NCBI RefSeq assembly: GCF_014773265.1 | Contig: NZ_JACWMY010000015.1 | Coordinates: 1-64,000 of the forward strand | DNA length: 64,000 nucleotides | Origin: Mucilaginibacter pankratovii | Lineage (GTDB): Bacteria > Bacteroidota > Bacteroidia > Sphingobacteriales > Sphingobacteriaceae | Direction: 5' to 3' | In this document: one piece after another, positions 42,231 to 49,633 of the stretch | How the letters are laid out: every line of letters begins with the position of its first letter | Numbering within the stretch: position 1 is the first letter of the stretch | Notes under the pieces: generated by a model | Database searches by the model: none | Told to the model about the DNA's origin: nothing | Seen by the model: the letters and a program-made list of their open reading frames with translations, nothing else | Position numbers and translations under genes: made by a program

Positions 42231-43148
42231 TCAACACTTCGGTTGCTCACATTTCTCATCCACAAATTCGGGCTCAAAGGTGCTGTGGCTGATAGAGAGA
42301 TGCTCCAGGCGGTGGCGCAGATCGTGCTTAATGTTATCGAAGTTCGTCATGTCCTCCGGCTTTACCACCAGGTGGGCGGTGAGGGCATTCTCGGTGGTGC
42401 TGAGAGCCCAAACGTGCATGTGGTGTACATCCACTACGCCTTTGGCCTTTTTTAGTTCGGCTTTAATTTCGGCAAGGTCCATTTCTTTGGGTACGCCGTC
42501 CATTTCCAGGCGCAGGCTGTCTTTCAGCAGGCTCCAGGTGCCGGTTAAAATCACAATGGCGATGATGATGCTCACGGCGCTATCTACCCAATACCAGTGG
42601 CTAAAGTAGATGATAACGCCCGATATCACCACACCAAGCGATACAACTGCATCTACCGCCATGTGTATGTAGGCACCTTTTATGTTCAGGTCGGTATCCT
42701 TATCTTTCACAAACAGCCAGGCGGTAAAACCGTTGATGGCAATACCTGAAAACGCCACCCAGGCAATGGTAGTTCCGGTAACGGTCTCCGGGTGCAGGAA
42801 GCGCAGCACGGCTTCGTACACAATAAAACCAACCGCTACAACCAATATCACCGCGTTAAAAAACGAAACGATGATAGTAGAGCGCTTATAGCCATAGGTG
42901 TATTTACTGTTTGATTTTGCCTTGCTCATTTTAAAAGCCAGCAATGCAAGGGCCAGCGAGGCTACATCGCTCAGGTTATGCCCGGCATCGGTTAGCAGGG
43001 ATAACGAACCGCTGATGAGCCCGGCAATTACCTCTACAATTACGAAACCAGAGTTTAATACAATTCCCCAGATAAAAGCCGTGTTTAGCTTATCCAGCTT
43101 GGGGGCATGGTCGTGATGATGGTGGCCGGAGTGATCGTGACTGTGCAT
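42231..43148 (-). CDS. Cation diffusion facilitator (zinc/cobalt exporter)
   Basis: A 305-aa CDF-family antiporter. It opens with a His-rich metal-binding stretch (HSHDHSGHHHHDH), followed by six helices with the transport-site pairs DAGHNLSDVASL in helix 2 and HMAVDAVVSLG in helix 5, and a C-terminal cytosolic domain (VVDVHHMHVWALSTTENALT) ending in EKCEQPKC with a CxxxxxC motif. It would export zinc, cobalt or cadmium in exchange for protons. The ATG at 43148 is chosen: a -7 box TACCTTTG lies 4 bases upstream and the longer frame runs into repeat sequence. Confidence 0.93.
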   Translation of the reverse strand: MHSHDHSGHHHHDHAPKLDKLNTAFIWGIVLNSGFVIVEVIAGLISGSLSLLTDAGHNLSDVASLALALLAFKMSKAKSNSKYTYGYKRSTIIVSFFNAVILVVAVGFIVYEAVLRFLHPETVTGTTIAWVAFSGIAINGFTAWLFVKDKDTDLNIKGAYIHMAVDAVVSLGVVISGVIIYFSHWYWVDSAVSIIIAIVILTGTWSLLKDSLRLEMDGVPKEMDLAEIKAELKKAKGVVDVHHMHVWALSTTENALTAHLVVKPEDMTNFDNIKHDLRHRLEHLSISHSTFEPEFVDEKCEQPKC

Positions 43149-43152
43149 GGCG

Positions 43153-43160
43153 CAAAGGTA
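43153..43160 (-). promoter_or_regulatory. -7 box of CDF exporter gene
   Basis: TACCTTTG (minus strand), exact match, 4 bases before the ATG at 43148. Confidence 0.6.
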
Positions 43161-43184
43161 TTTAATTGATTTGAAAATTTGGCG

Positions 43185-43231
43185 ATTTGAAGATTTGAAA
43201 ATGGCTGAGCTCAACTTTCAAATCTTCAAAT
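43185..43231. repeat. 16-bp inverted repeat after rlmH
   Basis: 43185-43200 and 43216-43231 are exact reverse complements (ATTTGAAGATTTGAAA type) around a 15-base loop, between the rlmH stop and the CDF promoter. It may end rlmH transcription. Confidence 0.6.
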
Positions 43232-43251
43232 TCACTCATCTTCAAGTCAAG

Positions 43252-43725
43252 CTACTGGTGATGATAAGGCTCTCCCTTTATAATGGTAAACGCCCGGTAC
43301 AATTGCTCCGCAAAAAACAGGCGAACCATCTGGTGCGAGAAGGTCATTCGGCTGAGGGAGATCTTATCATTGGCACGCTGGTAAACCGATTGGTCGAACC
43401 CGTAAGGGCCGCCTACCACAAACACCAGGCTGGCTACCGAACTGATGGCGCGTTTGTTGAGGTAATTGGCAAACTGTACCGAGGTGAACTCCTGCCCCGC
43501 TTCATCCAGCAGAATAAGATGATCCTGCGGGGTAACTTTTTTGAGGATGAGCTCGGCTTCTTTTGTTTTCTGCTGATCTTCGGTGAGGGCCTTTGTGTTT
43601 TTTAGTTCGGGGATCTCGGCCAGCTCCAGTTTGGTGTAGTGTTTTAGCCGCTTTACATACTTTTCTATGCCATCCTTTAAATAAGCATCTTCGGTTTTGC
43701 CAACGGTTATAAAAGTGATCTTCAT
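43252..43725 (-). CDS. rlmH: 23S rRNA (pseudouridine1915-N3)-methyltransferase
   Basis: A 157-aa SPOUT methyltransferase that modifies pseudouridine 1915 in helix 69 of 23S rRNA on assembled ribosomes. The family pattern is complete: MKITFITVGKTEDAYLKDGI, IPELKNTKALTEDQQKTKE, the AdoMet knot loop VFVVGGPYGFDQ, and the C-terminal HQMVRLFFAEQLYRAF with the closing GEPYHHQ. Length equals the bacterial norm (about 155). It is divergent from the MutS-like gene, with 80 bases between the two starts. Confidence 0.96.
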   Translation of the reverse strand: MKITFITVGKTEDAYLKDGIEKYVKRLKHYTKLELAEIPELKNTKALTEDQQKTKEAELILKKVTPQDHLILLDEAGQEFTSVQFANYLNKRAISSVASLVFVVGGPYGFDQSVYQRANDKISLSRMTFSHQMVRLFFAEQLYRAFTIIKGEPYHHQ

Positions 43726-43805
43726 TATAGGCGCTAAATGTTGGGTATTTGTTGTAAAATTGAAAACTTGTAGAGCTCTCCAAAATTAAGGTTTTACAAC
43801 AGCTA

Positions 43806-45620
43806 ATGGAACAGGATATTTTAACCCAGCATACACAAGCGGCCGCACAAGCCCAACAACAGGCCGATGGCTTTGCCAAACAAGCCAATACTTACTCATT
43901 ATACCGCTTAGGTATTTTCGCTTTGTTTATAGCATCTATCGTTTTAACAGTGAGCGAGGATAATATCCTGATATTGGTAGCGGCAGTATTGGCGCTTGGT
44001 TTTGTTTTTGCCAAACTGGTAGGTAAACAAAATGAATTTGAGGCCGCAAAAAACTTCTACCTCGACCTGAAAAAGGTGAACGAGAACGAGGCCGCCAGCA
44101 TGGCCGCCCACAGCAACATTTACCATGATGGCGGCTGGTTTACAGATGACAAACACCATTACACTGCCGACCTGGATATCTTCGGCAAGAGCTCGTTGTT
44201 CCAGCTTATAAACCGGTGTGCAACCTTAAATGGTAATATAAAACTGGCCGGCTGGCTGCTGGCGCCGGCTACAAAAGAGGTTGTTTTATCCCGGCAAGAG
44301 GCGGTAAAAGAGCTCGCCGCCAAGCCCGGGTGGAAGTTAAACTTCCAAGCTAACCTGCTTTTTTCGCTAAAGCAGCACCGCGAGCAGGTTACTAACCTCA
44401 TCACCTTTCTGAAAACACCGGTAGAGCTGGATAACGAAAAGTTTTTGCGTGTATATAGCCAGTCGGCGCCATTTGTGCTGCTCGCCTTGCTGGTTGCCGG
44501 GTACTTTTATACGCCGGTATTATATGTGGTTGTCCCGGTTATGTGGTTTAATTACCGGCAAGCCTCCACCCGCTCAAAAATTGTGGGCAAAACCGACCTG
44601 ATTGCAGGTAAGATAGATACTGCCCTCAAGCATTTTGTGCTGGCTTTTCAGAATATTGAACAGGAGGAATGGGCAACCGCCTACACCCAAAACAGCAGCA
44701 AAAAGCTGAAAGATGCCAACGGGCATGTGGTTTCTGACAAGATAAAGCAACTGTCGATCCTTATTAATAAGCTTAACTACCGCCTAAATATGATATTGAT
44801 GGTGCTGCTGAACGCCATATTTATCTGGGACATTCGCCAGCTAATGGCCATTGAAGCATGGAAAAAGGCAAACCACGAAAACTTTGAAACTGCCTTCGAT
44901 GTGATCGCCGAATTTGAAGCACTCATCAGCATTACAGTACCCGCCATTAATTATCCTGATTGGACCTACCCCCTTATTGCCGATACCGAAGGCTACACCC
45001 TTACCGCCAAAAACATTGCCCATCCGCTTATCCGCGGCAAGCGGGTTGACAACGATTATGAACTGAACAACGCTTTCTCTATAGATATCATTACCGGCAG
45101 CAATATGGCGGGTAAGAGCACCTTTCTGCGCACTATCGGCATCAATACCGTTTTGGCGCTGGCTGGGGCGCCCGTTTGTGCCGCAGCGATGCAAGTGTCG
45201 GTTATTACCATGGTGAGCTATATGCGCATTAAAGATAGCCTGAACGAAAGCACATCCACCTTTAAGGCCGAGCTGGACCGCCTGCAGATGCTTTTGGCAG
45301 CCGTGGAGAATGAAAGCCGGGTTTTCTTCCTGATAGACGAGATGCTGCGCGGCACCAACTCGGTTGATAAATACTTGGGCAGCAAGGCCGTGATAGAGCA
45401 GCTGATTGCCAAAAAAGGCGTAGGCATGGTGGCCACGCACGACCTGCAGATAGCCCGCCTGGAAGATAAATACCCCGCCTACATCCGCAACTATTATTTT
45501 GATATCCAGGTTATAGGCGGCGAGATGCTGTTTGATTACAAAATAAAACACGGCGAATGCAAAACCTTCAACGCGTCGCTGTTGCTGAAACAGATAGGCA
45601 TTAATGTAGGAGAAGAATAG
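43806..45620 (+). CDS. Membrane-anchored MutS-like ATPase
   Basis: A 604-aa protein combining a MutS-type ATPase with membrane helices. Predicted segments lie at about 33-50, 52-70 and 218-250 with a further hydrophobic stretch near 338-352. The ATPase is C-terminal: Walker A GSNMAGKSTFLRT at about 430-442, Walker B FFLIDEMLRGTNS near 505-517, and MVATHDLQIARLED. There is no MutS mismatch-recognition domain, no Phe-x-Glu motif and no Smr nuclease. Such proteins occur in Bacteroidota and are commonly named mismatch repair proteins, which the architecture does not support. Its true substrate is unknown. It is a single gene. Confidence 0.85.
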   Translation: MEQDILTQHTQAAAQAQQQADGFAKQANTYSLYRLGIFALFIASIVLTVSEDNILILVAAVLALGFVFAKLVGKQNEFEAAKNFYLDLKKVNENEAASMAAHSNIYHDGGWFTDDKHHYTADLDIFGKSSLFQLINRCATLNGNIKLAGWLLAPATKEVVLSRQEAVKELAAKPGWKLNFQANLLFSLKQHREQVTNLITFLKTPVELDNEKFLRVYSQSAPFVLLALLVAGYFYTPVLYVVVPVMWFNYRQASTRSKIVGKTDLIAGKIDTALKHFVLAFQNIEQEEWATAYTQNSSKKLKDANGHVVSDKIKQLSILINKLNYRLNMILMVLLNAIFIWDIRQLMAIEAWKKANHENFETAFDVIAEFEALISITVPAINYPDWTYPLIADTEGYTLTAKNIAHPLIRGKRVDNDYELNNAFSIDIITGSNMAGKSTFLRTIGINTVLALAGAPVCAAAMQVSVITMVSYMRIKDSLNESTSTFKAELDRLQMLLAAVENESRVFFLIDEMLRGTNSVDKYLGSKAVIEQLIAKKGVGMVATHDLQIARLEDKYPAYIRNYYFDIQVIGGEMLFDYKIKHGECKTFNASLLLKQIGINVGEE

Positions 45621-45802
45621 AGGCAGGAAGCAGGACTTTAAGAGGCAAGAAAAAGCACTCCTTTCGGCGTGTCTAATTCTCATTTTAAGGATAGACCGCG
45701 CGCTATTGCATACATTTGGACACCCGGTTCCAAGCTATCATCCTACAATTCAAAATCCGGTCAATCACATAAATCCAATAAATCCCGGTTCAGACCAAAG
45801 CA

Positions 45803-45838
45803 AAAGCGAGCCTCCCGAGTTAACGGAAGGCTCGCTTT
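45803..45838 (-). terminator. Terminator of third receptor gene
   Basis: AAAGCGAGCCT and AGGCTCGCTTT form an 11-bp perfect stem; on the minus strand TTTTGCTTT follows. The remaining gap 45621-45886 has no gene. Confidence 0.75.
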
Positions 45839-45886
45839 GTTATGAAGTCTTTTATCTTTCTTCTAAAAATCTATTGTCTCAAAAGA

Positions 45887-48352
45887 CTATCGGCCGCCGG
45901 CTGGTGCGCCGCCCATACCCTGGTCGCCTTCTTTCAAGTCGTCGTTCTTTACGCCGCTCTTTTTAGGCTGTGCAAAGCTTAGCTTACCAAAGCTGTAACT
46001 AAATGTAATACCGTACGAACGGAACGGTAAAGCAAAGCTGCTGGTTTGCCTGAAGCCCGGGCTGGTAGTGCTCGATTTAAAGTATTTATACTCCGAGAAC
46101 GGATTGATAACATTTAAGCCAAGCGAAGCTTTCTTTTGCAAAAACTGCTTGCGTACGCCAAACCCGAAGATGCTGAATGCAGGCTGCGAACCCTGTATAG
46201 TACGGCGCGATGAACTTCCGAAAGCAAACGTTTCTGCAATGAAGTTTTTTGGCAGCGTTGCTGTAGCACGAAGGAAACCGTTGAACATCATGTATGTGCC
46301 GGTTTGCGTTTGCTGGCTTGCAAAGCTACCGGTAGGTGTAGGCTTGTAAGTAAAGCCGTTTACGCTACCAATAATAGTTAGCGCTTTGAACGGGTTTATG
46401 GTACCAAAGAAGCTGCCGCCAAACGAATTGTTATTACCTACGTTTTGGAACTTGGTAAGCGTATACGTTTGATTTGGAACGGCTTCGGTAATACCTTCTA
46501 TAAGGCCCGAAGTACGTTTATAGTAAACCGATAAGTTTACAATAGAAGTTTTGATAAAGCTGTTTAGCCCAAGCTCGATAGTTTGTGATACCTCGGGGCT
46601 AAGCGTTGGATTACCCTGCTGATAGTTTTGCGGGTTGCTGCGGTTCTCAAATGGATTAAGGAACTGCAGGCTTGGGCGGGTTATGCGCTTAGAGTACCCC
46701 AGTTTTAAGGTGCTTGATGCCGTGATCTTCTTTTGGATGGTTAAGCTTGGTACCCAGGTGTTGTAGTTTTGATCAAAAGGCGAAAGCGACTGCGAAGCAC
46801 TTATTGGCTCGCCCGCAATATCGGTGTTCTCCAACCTCAAACCAGCCAGTACCGACCATTGTTTAGGCAACGTTACGGTAAATACCGAGTAACCCGCCAG
46901 TACTGTTTGATTATAATTGTACTGGTTAGAAAGTGTAGTGTTATAAACAAATTCGTTGTTTAGGTAGCTGTAATAATCGCTTACGCTCTTCAGCCTCCTA
47001 AAAATTGTTTTACCACCTGCTTCCAGTTTAAACACCTTATTTATTGGTAGGGTGTAGTCAATCTGGAAAGTGTATTCGTTGTTCTTACCGTCGATATTGT
47101 TTTTAACACTTTGGTAAACGGCGCTATACTGGTTCTGATAAGCCTGTAAACCTGTATTGTGGCTCCATTGGGTAGAGATATCAATCTCGTGGCCTTCTTT
47201 TTTGAATTTATGGGTGTAATCTAAATTCCAGTCGAAACCATCTATCGTATTATTACTGTTGGTGATGCTGGTGTACGGAGCGGCAGCATCGGTAGTAGAA
47301 AAACCATCGTTGCCAAAGGTGATTTGGTTAAACTTAAAGGTAGTATTAAGGCTGTTAAAACCATTGAATTGATAGCCGGCACCTACTGAACCGATAAGCG
47401 CATGCCTTTTTAGCTTGGTCTCGCCATTGGTGATAATAGAGGTTGTTGTACCATTATTGGTAAAATACTGCTCAAAATTGGTTAACGAAGTTTGCGGCCA
47501 CGAAGCGTTGCCACCTATGTTGGTATTAAAGTTAAACCTGTTTTTGTTGTAGTTGAGGTTGCCGTTACCATTGTTTTGGCGTGTACCCACACCACCGCTG
47601 ATGCCACCGCTTAAGCCCGACACATTTTTTTGCTTGGTAATGATGTTGATGATACCGGCGGAACCTTCCGCATCGTATTTAGCAGATGGCGAGGTGATCA
47701 CCTCGATAGATTTTATCTGATCTGCAGGGATAGATTTTAATACGTCGCTTAAGCTGGCAGATGTAGCGCCCGATGGCTTACCGTTTATTAATACCCTAAC
47801 GTTGTTATCGCCACGTACAGACACGTTGCCATTGATATCTACGGATACCATTGGCACTTTGGATAGCAGGTCGGTAGCGGTACCGCCAGCGGCAGTTAAA
47901 TCTTTTTCGGCGTTGTAAACTATCTTATCAATTTTATTTTCGATAAGCGCCTGCTGCCCAACTACCTGCACTTCTTTTAAAGCACGTGCGCTTGGCGGCA
48001 AAATAATGCCGCCCAGGTTAGCATCCGGTTTTGAAGCCGAAGTTGTAACCGGGTCGATAGTTTTAGTTTTGTAACCCAGGAAAGATATGGTGATCTTATA
48101 ACTGCCCGATTTAATGTTATCCAGTTTAAAGTTTCCTTTTTCGTCTGTCAAAACACCGTTGATAGGCACTGTACCGCCGCTTTTGAAAACACTGATGGTA
48201 GCATAGTCTACCGGCTTTTTAGTAACAGAATCGATAACCGACCCGGATATCTTTCCGATGATAGATGAGCCGCCACCACCGCCTACCCCAAACTGGGCTT
48301 TAGCTGTAAAGGAAGCACAAAATATTATTAAAAGTAAAATTATAAGTCTCAT
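45887..48352 (-). CDS. Outer-membrane beta-barrel receptor (TonB-dependent-like)
   Basis: An 821-aa outer-membrane protein. Signal peptide about 1-19, then a Gly-rich stretch, carboxypeptidase-regulatory-like domain (about 33-120, ISGSVIDSVTKKPVDYATIS), plug (about 125-240: ALKEVQVVGQQALIENKIDK, LLSKVPMVSVDINGNVSVRG, VLINGKPSG, IEVITSPSAKYDAEGSAGI) and an OMP_b-brl_3 barrel that closes with an aromatic-rich strand. A Pro/Gly/Asp-rich tail (DLKEGDQGMGGAPAGGR) extends past the barrel, which is unusual because the barrel's last strand normally ends the protein. Ligand unknown. Confidence 0.9.
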   Translation of the reverse strand: MRLIILLLIIFCASFTAKAQFGVGGGGGSSIIGKISGSVIDSVTKKPVDYATISVFKSGGTVPINGVLTDEKGNFKLDNIKSGSYKITISFLGYKTKTIDPVTTSASKPDANLGGIILPPSARALKEVQVVGQQALIENKIDKIVYNAEKDLTAAGGTATDLLSKVPMVSVDINGNVSVRGDNNVRVLINGKPSGATSASLSDVLKSIPADQIKSIEVITSPSAKYDAEGSAGIINIITKQKNVSGLSGGISGGVGTRQNNGNGNLNYNKNRFNFNTNIGGNASWPQTSLTNFEQYFTNNGTTTSIITNGETKLKRHALIGSVGAGYQFNGFNSLNTTFKFNQITFGNDGFSTTDAAAPYTSITNSNNTIDGFDWNLDYTHKFKKEGHEIDISTQWSHNTGLQAYQNQYSAVYQSVKNNIDGKNNEYTFQIDYTLPINKVFKLEAGGKTIFRRLKSVSDYYSYLNNEFVYNTTLSNQYNYNQTVLAGYSVFTVTLPKQWSVLAGLRLENTDIAGEPISASQSLSPFDQNYNTWVPSLTIQKKITASSTLKLGYSKRITRPSLQFLNPFENRSNPQNYQQGNPTLSPEVSQTIELGLNSFIKTSIVNLSVYYKRTSGLIEGITEAVPNQTYTLTKFQNVGNNNSFGGSFFGTINPFKALTIIGSVNGFTYKPTPTGSFASQQTQTGTYMMFNGFLRATATLPKNFIAETFAFGSSSRRTIQGSQPAFSIFGFGVRKQFLQKKASLGLNVINPFSEYKYFKSSTTSPGFRQTSSFALPFRSYGITFSYSFGKLSFAQPKKSGVKNDDLKEGDQGMGGAPAGGR

Positions 48353-48463
48353 ATTAGTTCATTTTCGTAATTGGAGGCGAAAATGGCTAAAATGTTACAA
48401 GCAATTAAACCTTTTTTGTAAAATATTAATAACTGTAATGTATATGTTACACCAAGCTGATTA

Positions 48464-49408
48464 TCAGCTATAAACAACACGTTTTGAGAGCTTAAGGAAG
48501 GGCGCTTCTACAACTAAATAGAATACCCAGGCGAAGGTGATACTCACAATTATGCCTGTCCCAAACTCCAATGCCTTAAAAGGCAGCGTTTTTGGCAGGC
48601 TTTGCCCCATAAAGGCTACCAGCTTACTGCCAACGGTATCGTGGGTGAGGTACAGCGAGAAGGAAATAGCAGAAAAAAACCTGATAACCTTGTTGCTTTT
48701 TAGCGGGAGGGCCAATATTACAACAGCAAACAAGGCCGCCGCAGTTTCTGCACAGCCTATACTAAAACAGCTGATCAGGGCTACAGGCAGGCCAAACAGT
48801 AATGCCTCTGTACGCGTAATTTGTTTGGTAAAATACAGGTAATATAAAATGCCGAGTGCAAAAACCGGGAACAGGCCCAATAACGTGGAGCCTGGTATGT
48901 GAATGTAGTGCGATAAAATACATAGCGCCAATAAAAACCAGGTACCCCATCGGCCTACGATCAGCGGGAATGCAATCGCTACAAAAAGATAGAATTGGAA
49001 TTCGATGCCCAGCGTCCAATAAACGGGGTTAATATAAGGTGCACCGGTAAAATTATTAATGTAAGCAAGGTGCCCGAGCAAGTTTAACCAATCGGGATGG
49101 GCGGATGGTATTAAACCAAGACCGGCTAATAGCAAATTGACTAAAAGCACCACAGCGATGGAGATAATATAAGGTGGCTCGATACGGATAATACGCTTAC
49201 TGATAAACTTACCCGAAAGCCGCCAGGAGTAATTGCGTGGTATAGCCTTACAGATAATAAAGCCCGAGAGCAGGAAGAACATATGTACGCCCAGCCAGCC
49301 ATATTTTAGTACCGGCAAGGATTTGCCCCCCAAATGAAACAGCGCCACAGCAACCGACGCGATGGCCCTGATATAATCTACCTGGTGGATGTGTTTGGGC
49401 TGGGTCAT
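48464..49408 (-). CDS. Acyltransferase 3 family membrane protein
   Basis: A 314-aa protein with about ten helices of the acyltransferase-3 (OatA/NolL/WecH) family: HQVDYIRAIASVAVALFHLG at the N-terminus supplies the catalytic His and Arg, and WLGVHMFFLLSGFIICKAIP and INPVYWTLGIEFQFYLFVAI are further hallmark blocks. It transfers acetyl or other acyl groups to sugars of surface polysaccharide, lipopolysaccharide or peptidoglycan. It lacks the SGNH domain found in some fusions. No polysaccharide cluster adjoins. Confidence 0.9.
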   Translation of the reverse strand: MTQPKHIHQVDYIRAIASVAVALFHLGGKSLPVLKYGWLGVHMFFLLSGFIICKAIPRNYSWRLSGKFISKRIIRIEPPYIISIAVVLLVNLLLAGLGLIPSAHPDWLNLLGHLAYINNFTGAPYINPVYWTLGIEFQFYLFVAIAFPLIVGRWGTWFLLALCILSHYIHIPGSTLLGLFPVFALGILYYLYFTKQITRTEALLFGLPVALISCFSIGCAETAAALFAVVILALPLKSNKVIRFFSAISFSLYLTHDTVGSKLVAFMGQSLPKTLPFKALEFGTGIIVSITFAWVFYLVVEAPFLKLSKRVVYS

Positions 49409-49453
49409 TGAAAAAGCGCTTTGTTATTATAGTATTTAAAGCAGTGAACCCGC

Positions 49454-49564
49454 CGTCATGCCGAATTTATTTCGGCACCCCACATGCAAAGTGATTAGCT
49501 ATGCAGTCGGTTAAGCGAGGTAGTTACCCGTCCCGTGGGGTGTTGAAACAAGTCCAACATGACG
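49454..49564. repeat. 30-base imperfect inverted repeat
   Basis: Arms 49454-49483 and 49535-49564 start CGTCATGCCGAA and end ...CATGACG. Mismatches are mostly of the type that keep G-U pairing in RNA (CCG against TTG), which favours a structure kept at the RNA level. Located between leuS and the acyltransferase gene. Confidence 0.65.
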
Positions 49565-49594
49565 ACCCTTTTAAATGATCGCTTGCCCGTATAT

Positions 49595-49633
49595 AAAAAG
49601 TAGCGATGAGTTTGAAACCCATCGCTACTTTTT
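49595..49633 (-). terminator. Terminator of leuS
   Basis: AAAAAGTAGCGATG (49595-49608) and CATCGCTACTTTTT (49620-49633) pair perfectly and overlap the leuS stop codon. Confidence 0.85.

Noticed and set aside
44841..45683. 280-residue minus-strand frame opposite the MutS-like gene
   Set aside because: It is the antisense shadow of a strongly supported gene; Walker motifs read correctly on the plus strand.
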